Shown: positions 17,717 through 25,453 of the stretch, in pieces
Layout of the letters: each line of letters starts with the position of its first letter
How positions within the stretch are numbered: position 1 is the stretch's first letter
Source: Roseofilum reptotaenium CS-1145
GTDB lineage: Bacteria; Cyanobacteriota; Cyanobacteriia; Cyanobacteriales; Desertifilaceae
Assembly (NCBI RefSeq): GCF_028330985.1
Contig: NZ_JAQMUE010000070.1
Span: 55,519-119,518, forward strand
Direction: 5' to 3'
DNA length: 64,000 bases
Notes under the pieces: model-generated
What the model saw: the letters and a program-made list of their open reading frames with translations, nothing else
What the model was told of the DNA's origin: nothing
Database searches by the model: none
Made by a program: the position numbers and the translations under genes

Positions 17717-18445
17717 TTAGATGCCGTCGAAGGTTTGAATTGAAGTAAATTCTTGAGGATCGGTACTATAATTGCCAGGTCTTGAAGAGAATAGAGACTT
17801 CATACCGCTAGCACTAGCAGCTTGTAATTCAGCAACCATATCAGAAATAAAGAGAATTTTTTGGGGAGCGAGTTCAATGGTTTTGGCAATCTTTTTATAA
17901 CTTTGAGATTCCATTTTTGATCCCGTTCGAGTATCAAAATAGCCACTTAAAAAAGGCGTTAAGTTTCCAATTTCTGAATAACGAAATAGGAGTTTTTGTG
18001 CCTGTACGCTCCCCGACGAGAAAATATAGAGTTTTTTGCCAGCAGCCAACCAACGTTCAAAAGCGGGTTTTACATCTGGGAAAATCTGCGCTCTAAGGGT
18101 TCCATTTCTATATCCCTGCTCCCAGATTTTACCCTGAAGAGACTTGAGAGCAGTAGACTTACGATCTGTAGCAATCAGGTAATAAATGTAAGGAACGGCA
18201 GCAATAGCTTCGGTACCAGTCCACTCTAGTATAGTATCTCCTTTTGCGCGATCGCTTTCATATTCCTGACGTAGCAGATTGAGGTCACCTTGCACTTCCG
18301 GTTCGCCACCGCGTTCTTTGAGAAAAACTTCTGCGTTATCTCTTGCAAAGGGAAATAAAACCTCAAAAACAAAATTCACAGGTGTTATTGTTCCCTCAAT
18401 ATCTAACAGCAACACCCTAACATTATCTCTAGCATTTTGTACCAT
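17717..18445 (-). CDS. mtnC: Enolase-phosphatase E1 (methionine salvage)
   Basis: About 242 residues. HAD-family motifs are clear: RVLLLDIEGTITP (nucleophile Asp in DxEGT), FSSGSVQAQKLLF and KILFISDMVAELQAA. The DIEGT signature and length are typical of MtnC, which converts diketo-methylthiopentyl phosphate to acireductone in the methylthioadenosine salvage pathway. I chose the ATG at 18445 over the TTG at 18475. mtnB lies about 80 bp upstream on the same strand, so the two steps are probably co-expressed. No other mtn gene is seen in the window. Confidence 0.92.
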   Translation of the reverse strand: MVQNARDNVRVLLLDIEGTITPVNFVFEVLFPFARDNAEVFLKERGGEPEVQGDLNLLRQEYESDRAKGDTILEWTGTEAIAAVPYIYYLIATDRKSTALKSLQGKIWEQGYRNGTLRAQIFPDVKPAFERWLAAGKKLYIFSSGSVQAQKLLFRYSEIGNLTPFLSGYFDTRTGSKMESQSYKKIAKTIELAPQKILFISDMVAELQAASASGMKSLFSSRPGNYSTDPQEFTSIQTFDGI

Positions 18446-18528
18446 ATAGCATTTCCAAATGATTCCTTGAAACAACAGCGATCGGCTTCGTGAATATTAC
18501 TAGCTGCAATTTTATTCCTATTGCTAAA

Positions 18529-19179
18529 TTAAATCCCCAAGACAAGTTTGCGGTAAGTCACCTCGAACAAAAATTCTAAAATTTCCAGATGTCGTCGAGC
18601 GTGAAACAGAGTTTTTCCCCAAGTATACACCCCGTGGCCGGCTAAGAGAAATCCATAAGTACGAGGAAAGGAGGTTCCCTTCTTTCCATAGTGAGCATTA
18701 AGCTGGAGGTGAGAACCAACTATTTGGCTTAGTTGTTCCATATCTTGAGAGTTTGGCCAGATGGGGATACTAACAGTCGTTTCATGAGTAAGAATCCCCT
18801 CTAAACCCTTGAGCATTTCGTAACCCGTTAAGATTAGTTTCCCTTCAGACAAAAAGTGTTGTGACAAGATAGTATTAAAGACTGAATGGGCATGTATAAC
18901 GGCTCCCGTTCCTGTTTCTCGGACAATTGTGAGGTGAAGTAAAGTCTCGGCTGAAGGTTTTCCCGTCCCTTTGACAACGACTCCAGCCTCGTTGATTTCC
19001 ACTAAATTCTGCGATCGCACTAAGCCCTTGTCTATTCCGCTAGAAGTCATCAGCAACGTTAGAGGATCTCTCTGGAGGACTGCACTGAAGTTCCCTGCTG
19101 TACCGGTAGACCAACCCTTGCTATGAATATCTTTAATTACCCAGAGTAGGGCTTCGTGTAAATTGGGTGAATTTAGCAT
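18529..19179 (-). CDS. mtnB: Methylthioribulose-1-phosphate dehydratase
   Basis: 216 residues of the class II aldolase/adducin fold. Zinc-site and signature blocks are AVIHAHSVFNT (HxH) and the later GHGVYTWGKTLFHARRHLEILEFLFEV, with SSGIDKG and GKPSAETLLHLTI, all typical of MtnB. The enzyme makes the substrate of MtnC in methionine salvage. It begins at the ATG at 19179 and is followed by mtnC. The pair lies in the block between the leuS relic and the intact leuS, so it may have been inserted or rearranged there. Confidence 0.93.
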   Translation of the reverse strand: MLNSPNLHEALLWVIKDIHSKGWSTGTAGNFSAVLQRDPLTLLMTSSGIDKGLVRSQNLVEINEAGVVVKGTGKPSAETLLHLTIVRETGTGAVIHAHSVFNTILSQHFLSEGKLILTGYEMLKGLEGILTHETTVSIPIWPNSQDMEQLSQIVGSHLQLNAHYGKKGTSFPRTYGFLLAGHGVYTWGKTLFHARRHLEILEFLFEVTYRKLVLGI

Positions 19180-19304
19180 TAAGATTTTCCTCAGCTATTC
19201 TATAGCATTATTATACTTTTTAGACTTCAGTATGTGGGTAAATATTGACCTTTGAATTGAGATGTGATAAGATTATCAGGAAAATTTGTCAAAGACAGAA
19301 AAAA

Positions 19305-19805
19305 ATGGATAACGACAATACATTAAGAGCTTCCCGTTGGTCTAACAAAGAACAATGGGGATGGTCTTATAACAAGTATGTAAACCTGGGAGATGCAGTA
19401 GATTTTTTAAAGGCGATTTTGCTTTGTACTAAAGGAGATGGTGTAATTAGCCCAGAAGAGCGGGAATGGGTACTGGGCTTTGCTGCTTCTCGAGAAATGC
19501 CCGCTTCAGTCATTGAAGAAGTGGAATCCTATACTGGTGATGAAGATATTACTGATGTTCTGGAACGCAGCCCAATCGTAGAGAATGGGAAAAAAGGCAC
19601 GATTTATTGGGCAATAAAAGCTTGTAGTGCAGATAAAGAATATCCGGAATCGGAAAAACAAGCCATTCGGAAAATGGCAGGGTTGATGGGTGTTTCGGAG
19701 GAGGTTGTAAAGGAAATTGAGGCAGTAGTAATTGAAGATCATAATCTGAGGGATAAACGAAACTCTCTGGTGTATGGGAACAAGATATTTTGGGAGGATA
19801 ACTAA
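19305..19805 (+). CDS. TerB-like tellurite-resistance family protein (tentative)
   Basis: About 166 residues from the ATG at 19305 (MDNDNTLRASRW); an in-frame TTG at 19245 is less likely. The helical core resembles TerB-like domains: DFLKAILLCTKGDGVISPEEREWVLGFAAS, then IYWAIKACSADKEYPESEKQAIRKMAGLMGVSEEVVKEIEAVV, which has the acidic GDGxIxxEE loop and two-repeat layout. No membrane segment is present. TerB-like proteins are linked to metal or stress responses but the biochemical role is poorly defined. It is divergent from mtnB and 194 bp before leuS. Confidence 0.55.
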   Translation: MDNDNTLRASRWSNKEQWGWSYNKYVNLGDAVDFLKAILLCTKGDGVISPEEREWVLGFAASREMPASVIEEVESYTGDEDITDVLERSPIVENGKKGTIYWAIKACSADKEYPESEKQAIRKMAGLMGVSEEVVKEIEAVVIEDHNLRDKRNSLVYGNKIFWEDN

Positions 19806-19999
19806 TACTTACTACATTGGGTGAATCTCAAGAAAGTAGCGGGTAAGGTGGGCAGGTAAAGAGCGATTATTTTGAAGAAAATCACTCTCTCCTCCTGCCC
19901 ACCCTAATATGCCTAGACCAGCACTAACTGCTATATAGCCAGAAAAATCCCAGAGAACGGGCCGACACCTGCCAGATTGTGTCAAAATAGTCAAGTAGA

Positions 20000-22585
20000 A
20001 TGAATGACCCCGCAGGAGTTGAACTCGTGGAATCTCGCTATAATCCAGTCAAAATTGAGGAAAAATGGCAACAAACTTGGGCGGAACAAGGAGTAGACAC
20101 TACACTAACCGACCCAGAGAAACCCAAGTTCTACGCCCTTTCCATGTTTCCCTACCCTTCAGGAAACCTGCACATGGGTCACGTCAGAAATTACACGATA
20201 ACGGATGTCATTGCCAGGGTCTATCGGATGCGCGGCTATCGGGTGCTGCACCCCATGGGATGGGATGCGTTTGGTTTGCCCGCAGAAAATGCGGCGATCG
20301 CCAGGGGCATTCATCCGGCAAAATGGACGTATGAGAACATTGGCCAGATGAAGGCCGAACTCCGGCGCTTAGGACTCTCCTACGACTGGAGTCGGGAAGT
20401 CGCCACCTGTTCCCCCGACTATTATCGGTGGACGCAATGGATTTTCTTGCAATTCTTACAAGCCGGTTTAGCCTACCAGAAAGAAGCCGCCGTGAATTGG
20501 GACCCGGTAGATCAAACCGTACTCGCTAACGAACAGGTAGACAGTGAGGGCTATTCCTGGCGCTCTGGAGCCAAAGTGGAGCGCAAACTGTTAAAACAAT
20601 GGTTCTTGAAAATTACCGACTACGCTGAAGAACTCTTGCAAGACTTGGATAAGCTCACCGGATGGCCGGAGCGCGTGAAACTCATGCAAGCCAACTGGAT
20701 TGGGAAATCCGTGGGCGCGTATCTCGAATTTCCCATTGTCGGACTCGATGAGAAAATGGCCGTCTTTACCACCCGTCCCGATACGGTGTATGGAGTCACC
20801 TATGTGGTGTTAGCTCCGGAACATCCCTTAACCCCGAAAGTGACAACCCCAGACCGACAGCAAGCCGTGACTGAGTTTATCCAATCCCTTGAGGGAGAAA
20901 GCGACATTGACCGCACGGCCGAAGATAAGCCGAAACGGGGTATTCCCACCGGAGGACAGGCGATTAATCCGTTTACAGGCGAAGAGATTCCCATTTGGAT
21001 TGCCGATTATGTGTTGTACGAGTATGGAACGGGCGCAGTGATGGGAGTTCCCGCCCATGATGTGCGCGATTTCCAGTTTGCCACGCAGCAGCAGTTACCG
21101 ATTAAGGTGGTGATTTCCCCGACTCAAGGGGAAGCACCGGAGCGCTTGAGCGAAGCCTATACCGAACCCGGCTATATGGTCAATTCGGGTATGTTTAACG
21201 GCGCTCCTTCAACCCAAGGGAAGCAGGCAGTGATTGATTATGCCCAAAGTCAAAGATACGGAAAAGCACGGGTGCAGTATCGGTTGCGGGATTGGTTGAT
21301 TTCTCGGCAACGGTATTGGGGCGTTCCCATTCCCGTTGTTCATTGTCCCAATTGTGGGACGGTTCCGGTTCCCGACGAGCAACTCCCAGTACGGTTGCCG
21401 GAGGATGTGGAGTTTACGGGGAAAGGGAAGTCCCCATTAGCACAGTTAGAAGATTGGGTGAATGTCGATTGTCCCACTTGCGGCACTCCGGCGAAACGGG
21501 AAACGGATACGATGGATACGTTTATTGATTCGTCGTGGTATTTCTTGCGCTATCCCGATGCTAAGAATGATAAGGCGGTATTTGATTCGGCGAAAACCAA
21601 TGATTGGATGCCGGTGGATCAGTATGTGGGCGGGATTGAACATGCGATTCTACACTTATTGTATTCTCGATTTGTGACGAAGGTTTTGCGCGATCGCGGT
21701 TTAATCAATTTTGACGAACCCTTCCAACGGTTGCTCACTCAAGGTATGGTACAAGCTCTAACCTACAAGAATCCGAATACCGGTAAGTATGTTCGAGTCG
21801 AGCAAATTGAGGATATCAATCAACCAACCGATCCGAATACCGGTGATTCTCTAGTCACTTCCTATGAGAAAATGTCCAAATCCAAATATAACGGTATTGC
21901 TCCCTTAACCGTCTTGGGCAAATACGGCGCAGATACCGCACGGATGTTTATCCTCTTCAAAGCGCCCCCAGAAAAAGACCTCGAATGGGATGATGCCGAT
22001 GTTGAAGGACAATTTCGCTTTCTCAATCGGGTTTGGCGGTTAGTCATGGAGTTTGCAGAATCTGCTTCTGAAGCAGAAGCTGCTAACACAAAAGACGAAA
22101 AAGATCTCCGTCGCGCCATTCATACCGCGATTAAAGAAATCACCGACGATTTAGAAGGGGATTATCAGTTTAATACCGCCGTTTCCGAGATGATGAAACT
22201 CAGTAACGCCCTCAATGATGCCTCTTGCAAATCCTCTCCCGTTTACGCTGAAGGCATTAAAACCTTATTGCTCCTCCTCGCACCTTTCGCTCCCCATTTA
22301 GCTGAAGAATTATGGCAAGCCTTGGGTTATCAAGAGTCCATTCACCGTCAATCTTGGCCCCTTGTTGATGAGAGCGCCTTAGTCGTCGATGAGATTACCC
22401 TCGTGATTCAAATCATGGGTAAAACACGGGGTACAATTGAAGTCTCCGCTACCGAAGATCGGGCACTTTTAGAACAATATGCCCGCGATTCCGAAGTTGC
22501 CCAACGCTATATTGAGGGTAAGGAAGTGAAGAAAGTGATTGTGGTTCCCAAGCGCAATTTGGTTAACTTTGTGGTGTCTGGTTAA
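20000..22585 (+). CDS. leuS: Leucyl-tRNA synthetase
   Basis: 861 residues, full bacterial length. The class I motifs are intact: [15 protein letters not shown] (HIGH-type, about residue 52-66) and [10 protein letters not shown] (KMSKS at about 624-628). The CP1 editing domain shows TTRPDTVYG and a zinc-like CPNCGTVP / CPTCGTP pair. A C-terminal anticodon-binding helical region with [12 protein letters not shown] follows. It charges tRNA-Leu in the cytoplasm. A degenerate partial copy of its upstream and 5' coding region sits at 16976-17093. Confidence 0.97.
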   Translation: MNDPAGVELVESRYNPVKIEEKWQQTWAEQGVDTTLTDPEKPKFYALSMFPYPSGNLHMGHVRNYTITDVIARVYRMRGYRVLHPMGWDAFGLPAENAAIARGIHPAKWTYENIGQMKAELRRLGLSYDWSREVATCSPDYYRWTQWIFLQFLQAGLAYQKEAAVNWDPVDQTVLANEQVDSEGYSWRSGAKVERKLLKQWFLKITDYAEELLQDLDKLTGWPERVKLMQANWIGKSVGAYLEFPIVGLDEKMAVFTTRPDTVYGVTYVVLAPEHPLTPKVTTPDRQQAVTEFIQSLEGESDIDRTAEDKPKRGIPTGGQAINPFTGEEIPIWIADYVLYEYGTGAVMGVPAHDVRDFQFATQQQLPIKVVISPTQGEAPERLSEAYTEPGYMVNSGMFNGAPSTQGKQAVIDYAQSQRYGKARVQYRLRDWLISRQRYWGVPIPVVHCPNCGTVPVPDEQLPVRLPEDVEFTGKGKSPLAQLEDWVNVDCPTCGTPAKRETDTMDTFIDSSWYFLRYPDAKNDKAVFDSAKTNDWMPVDQYVGGIEHAILHLLYSRFVTKVLRDRGLINFDEPFQRLLTQGMVQALTYKNPNTGKYVRVEQIEDINQPTDPNTGDSLVTSYEKMSKSKYNGIAPLTVLGKYGADTARMFILFKAPPEKDLEWDDADVEGQFRFLNRVWRLVMEFAESASEAEAANTKDEKDLRRAIHTAIKEITDDLEGDYQFNTAVSEMMKLSNALNDASCKSSPVYAEGIKTLLLLLAPFAPHLAEELWQALGYQESIHRQSWPLVDESALVVDEITLVIQIMGKTRGTIEVSATEDRALLEQYARDSEVAQRYIEGKEVKKVIVVPKRNLVNFVVSG

Positions 22586-22599
22586 AGGGAATATTCAGA

Positions 22600-22645
22600 G
22601 TAGGTTGGGTTGATGTTGGGTTTCACTGCGTTCAACTCAACCTAC
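22600..22645. repeat. Inverted repeat after leuS (GTAGGTTGGGTTGA element)
   Basis: GTAGGTTGGGTTGA at 22600-22613 pairs with TCAACTCAACCTAC at 22632-22645 (one mismatch), with an 18-bp loop. It lies 15 bp after the leuS stop. This sequence type is a widespread short dispersed element of cyanobacteria, as I recall. It could also fold in the leuS transcript as a 3' hairpin; there is no T-run, so it is not called a terminator. Confidence 0.7.
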
Positions 22646-22692
22646 ATTAACTGGATGTGGTATAATCTATCCCGAAGACTCAGCAATCCATA

Positions 22693-23379
22693 CTATTCTT
22701 TAATAATACCTGAAATTGTGTTGTAAGCAAATTCTTGTTCTTCTTCATTGGAAACTAGAGGACATAGATAATCGTAGATATCTTGATGACCATTGATAGC
22801 AGCTAAACCCAAAGCACCTGTAAAAGGCGATTCTTCATTGATGATATTTACATTTGCTCCCGCTTCTACTATTAGTTTTACTAAATCAATATCTCCTTTT
22901 CTTGATGCTGCCATTAAAGGAGTTTCTCCCCATTCAAAGATTATATTTATATGAATTCCTAGGTCAATCAAAATGCTCACAATCTTTTCGCTGCCTCCCC
23001 AAATAGCATGGTTTAATACATAACTCAAGTCTCGTTTAGAAAAATTTGAACTCAAAGAGTTAACTAAGTGTTGAAATATATCAACCTCTCCTAAAATAGC
23101 AGCTACATCGAGAGACATAAAAATGTATTCATCTCTAATTTTTGGATTGGATATTGCCTGAAGTAAAATTCCAATTATTCTTTTATCTCTTAAATGAACA
23201 GCTTTTTGAACAGTATTAAGAAACCCGTCAAACTGATCATCATAAACCTCATAAGCCCATTTCTGCAAATTACACTCTTGTTCTATTATTGTTTGGATTC
23301 TTTGCAGATTCCGATTTTTGACAGCTTCATAAAGTTGGCTTTGTTCGGTTGTGAAGTTTTCCATATCTAATATATCCAT
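22693..23379 (-). CDS. Ankyrin-repeat protein
   Basis: 228 residues. Ankyrin units are visible from about residue 85 on, best in EWGETPLMAASRKGDIDLVKLIVEAGANVNIINEESPFTGALGLAAINGHQDIYDYL; the N-terminal half is more divergent but repeat-like. A 15-bp tandem duplication (23361-23375 and 23376-23390) spans the start and gives two in-frame ATGs (23379 and 23364). The gene is AT-rich compared with leuS, consistent with an accessory origin. The binding partner is unknown. Confidence 0.85.
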   Translation of the reverse strand: MDILDMENFTTEQSQLYEAVKNRNLQRIQTIIEQECNLQKWAYEVYDDQFDGFLNTVQKAVHLRDKRIIGILLQAISNPKIRDEYIFMSLDVAAILGEVDIFQHLVNSLSSNFSKRDLSYVLNHAIWGGSEKIVSILIDLGIHINIIFEWGETPLMAASRKGDIDLVKLIVEAGANVNIINEESPFTGALGLAAINGHQDIYDYLCPLVSNEEEQEFAYNTISGIIKE

Positions 23380-23523
23380 ATCTAATATAATGACTATAAC
23401 CCTGGAGATAAAATAACGTTAGTTTTGGTTAAGCTAAAACCCTTATTCTCTCGTTGGCTACAATTCCCATTCCTTCATCAAATTAACTGCAACATGCCCT
23501 TAAGCAAAACTGACGTTAACATA

Positions 23524-23722
23524 ATGCCGTTCATTGGTTATCAAAACCTCGCAATGGTTATCCAAGCTTTTAAATTAATTTATCAAGAGCATCATTTTAT
23601 TCTATCTTCTGAGTTTACATTAAGCCATTAGTTCAAGCAAAGGTTTGAAATTCTTTTAAAAGAAGACATCGTTGATAATTCGGAAACCGCTATTTACGAC
23701 AACCTAACCGCCCCCATTTTAA
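23524..23722 (+). pseudogene. Relic of the 5' part of the PD-(D/E)XK-like gene at 24314
   Basis: Translation from 23524 gives MPFIGYQNLAMVIQAFKLIY, an in-frame TAG at 23629-23631, then FKQRFEILLKEDIVDNSETA, closely matching residues 1-66 of the intact gene at 24314 (MPFTGYKNLAMVIQSFELIY). The stop arises where the intact gene has Tyr (TAC). Similarity ends abruptly at CCCATTTTAA, 11 bp before the Uma2 start. The remaining ~147 codons are absent. It is therefore a truncated paralogue or partial duplicate. Confidence 0.9.
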
Positions 23723-23733
23723 AGGAGGATAAA

Positions 23734-24294
23734 ATGACGATCATAGCTCCAGAAATTGCCCATTTCAGCGTTGAAGAATACCATCAAATGATCGAAAGTG
23801 GCATATTCAAGGAACGCAGAGTAGAATTGATTAATGGACTAATCATAGAAATGTCTCCTCAAGGCACAGAACACACTTATTTTGCAGAAAATTTGGCGAA
23901 AAAACTGGAACAGCTAATTGCAGGACGAGCCTATGTTCGAGAAGCTAAACTCATTACTTTATCGACATCGGAACCCGAACCGGATATTGTGGTGGCAAAG
24001 TTGCCGCGATCGCAATATATCGACCATCACCCCTTTCCCCAGGATATCGAGCTAGTCGTTGAAGTATCCAAAGCAACTCGAAGTTACGATATGTCAGCGA
24101 AAAAAGCCCTCTATGCTCAAGAAAATATACCAGAATATTGGATTGTGGATATTAACTCTAGAACCGTAATGGTTTATCGCTTTCCTCAAGGTAATGACTA
24201 TCGAGACAGGCAAGATTTTTCAGTAACAGAAGAAGTCTTTCCCTTGGCATTTCCCGATCTTTTAATTCCTGTATCTGATATTTTTGCTCTTTGA
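23734..24294 (+). CDS. Uma2 family (DUF820) putative endonuclease
   Basis: 186 residues with a strong AAAGGAGG site (about 23721-23728) before the ATG. Typical Uma2 blocks are intact: FSVEEYHQMIESGIFKERRVELINGLIIEMSPQG, SEPEPDIVVAKL, IELVVEVSKATRSYDMSAKKALYAQ and IPEYWIVDI. Unlike the copy at 17.1 kb, the putative catalytic Glu (VVEVS) is present together with Asp in PEPDIVV. The gene sits exactly between a 5' relic and the intact copy of the same neighbour gene. The role of the family is unproven. Confidence 0.93.
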   Translation: MTIIAPEIAHFSVEEYHQMIESGIFKERRVELINGLIIEMSPQGTEHTYFAENLAKKLEQLIAGRAYVREAKLITLSTSEPEPDIVVAKLPRSQYIDHHPFPQDIELVVEVSKATRSYDMSAKKALYAQENIPEYWIVDINSRTVMVYRFPQGNDYRDRQDFSVTEEVFPLAFPDLLIPVSDIFAL

Positions 24295-24313
24295 TATTGC
24301 AAGGAGAAAAACA

Positions 24314-24922
24314 ATGCCTTTTACTGGTTATAAAAACCTGGCAATGGTTATCCAATCTTTTGAGTTGATTTACCAAGAAAATGATTTCATTCTCCCCTCT
24401 GAATTTACCTTAAACGATTACTTCAAGCAACGGTTTGAAATGCTTTTAACAGAAGGCATCGTTGATAATTCAGAAGCTGCTATTTGCGAAAACCTTATCG
24501 CACCCATTTTAACTGAGGTTTGGTTCGCTTATAAAGAAAGCTGGTTACTGTGGAGTCATCAAAATTTAATCTACGATGAAGATTTATCAGGAGTACCAGA
24601 TTATATTCTGGCGCATAAATCTCCTCTGGGCAAGATTATTTTTGAGAACCTTTTTTTTGTCGCCATAGAAGCCAAGAAAGATGATTTTACTGGCGGTTGG
24701 GGGCAATGTGGGGCGGAAATGGTGGCTTGCCAGAAAATTAATGGGATGCCGGGACAAACGATTTTTAGCATAGTCTCCAATGGCAAAGTGTGGGAGTTTG
24801 GGAAGTTGAACGATCGCGCATTCACCAAGAACCTCAAATCTTACACTATTTACGATTTAGAACGATTATTCAACGCCGTTAATTACGTTTTTGAGCAATG
24901 TCAATTACAAGTTAACCCGTAA
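24314..24922 (+). CDS. Unrecognised protein, possible PD-(D/E)XK nuclease
   Basis: About 202 residues from the ATG at 24314, preceded by AAGGAG; the longer frame from TTG at 24284 would overlap the Uma2 gene. The middle shows a nuclease-like pattern: GVPDYILAHKSPLGKIIF (Asp) followed by LFFVAIEAKKDDFTGGWGQCGAEMVACQ (ExK), as in restriction-type PD-(D/E)XK folds. The end, VSNGKVWEFGKL...TIYDLERLFNAV, resembles the region after such cores. Function is inferred only from this pattern. It follows the Uma2 gene directly and has a truncated relative at 23524. Confidence 0.65.
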   Translation: MPFTGYKNLAMVIQSFELIYQENDFILPSEFTLNDYFKQRFEMLLTEGIVDNSEAAICENLIAPILTEVWFAYKESWLLWSHQNLIYDEDLSGVPDYILAHKSPLGKIIFENLFFVAIEAKKDDFTGGWGQCGAEMVACQKINGMPGQTIFSIVSNGKVWEFGKLNDRAFTKNLKSYTIYDLERLFNAVNYVFEQCQLQVNP

Positions 24923-24931
24923 GCAAAACAC

Positions 24932-25300
24932 TTAATTATCATTGCGTCGAATCAAGTAACGGACTTCTTCAAGGAGAATATTAAAACGCTCGTCATTTTC
25001 CGCTTGACGTTGTTTCATTTCTGCTTGCTGTTTTTCCATTTCCGCTTGACGCTGTTCCATTTTAGCTTGACGTTCTTCCCTTTCAGCTTGACGTTCTTCC
25101 ATCTGTTCCATATGGCGTTGATGTTGAGCCGCAACTTGTAAGAGTGCCTGTGAGGTAATTCTCAAGCCCTCTACACTATCTTTGACCTCGCTAATGCTTT
25201 CCCGTAGCTCACTGATACTTTCTCGCATACTTTCGCGCATTTCACTCACGCTCGAAGAGAGTTCGTCGAGCATTTCATCAGTCCATCGCACAACTGCCAT
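24932..25300 (-). CDS. Small coiled-coil protein of unknown function
   Basis: 122 residues. Residues about 10-45 are heptad-like (SEMRESMRESISELRESISEV) and residues 65-105 carry near-identical RQAEMEQ / RQAEREE heptads, giving one long amphipathic coiled coil. The C-terminus ends LLEEVRYLIRRNDN. The repeat DNA is itself nearly tandem (cgcttgacgttgtttcat-type units on the plus strand). It converges with the nuclease-like gene, 9 bp apart. Similar short coiled-coil ORFs are common in accessory regions of filamentous cyanobacteria; I know no function. Confidence 0.75.
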   Translation of the reverse strand: MAVVRWTDEMLDELSSSVSEMRESMRESISELRESISEVKDSVEGLRITSQALLQVAAQHQRHMEQMEERQAEREERQAKMEQRQAEMEKQQAEMKQRQAENDERFNILLEEVRYLIRRNDN

Positions 25301-25371
25301 TTTTTTTGTTCCTTTTTGTTTTAGGCTTGTTTCTATTCTAATACAGCTCTAATACAGTGCTTCGTGTATAT

Positions 25372-25427
25372 GTTTCGGACTTCGTCCGAAACGTGCGGTA
25401 GAAGGGTAATGGGTAATCGGTAATGGG
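25372..25427. repeat. Hairpin GTTTCGGAC/GTCCGAAAC plus GGGTAAT heptamer repeats
   Basis: A perfect 9-bp stem with a 3-base loop lies at 25372-25392. It is followed by three heptamers, GGGTAAT GGGTAAT CGGTAAT, at 25404-25424. The heptamer block with about 10 flanking bases recurs inverted at 32218-32250. Both features lie between the coiled-coil gene and the 3' end of the M61 peptidase gene. The hairpin could end that minus-strand transcript but has no clear T-run. Confidence 0.75.
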
Positions 25428-25453
25428 AAAACCATTTTTCACACAGGATTCAC

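Noticed and set aside
22600..22645. Inverted repeat after leuS as intrinsic terminator
   Set aside because: Long loop and no T-run; better explained as a dispersed repeat.
23425..23631. 68-residue frame starting upstream of the nuclease-like relic
   Set aside because: Its second half is the relic itself and ends at the relic's in-frame stop; the first part is non-homologous leader.
23400..25440. CRISPR-like or toxin-antitoxin system in the accessory region
   Set aside because: No direct-repeat/spacer array; the small genes do not form a recognisable toxin-antitoxin pair.
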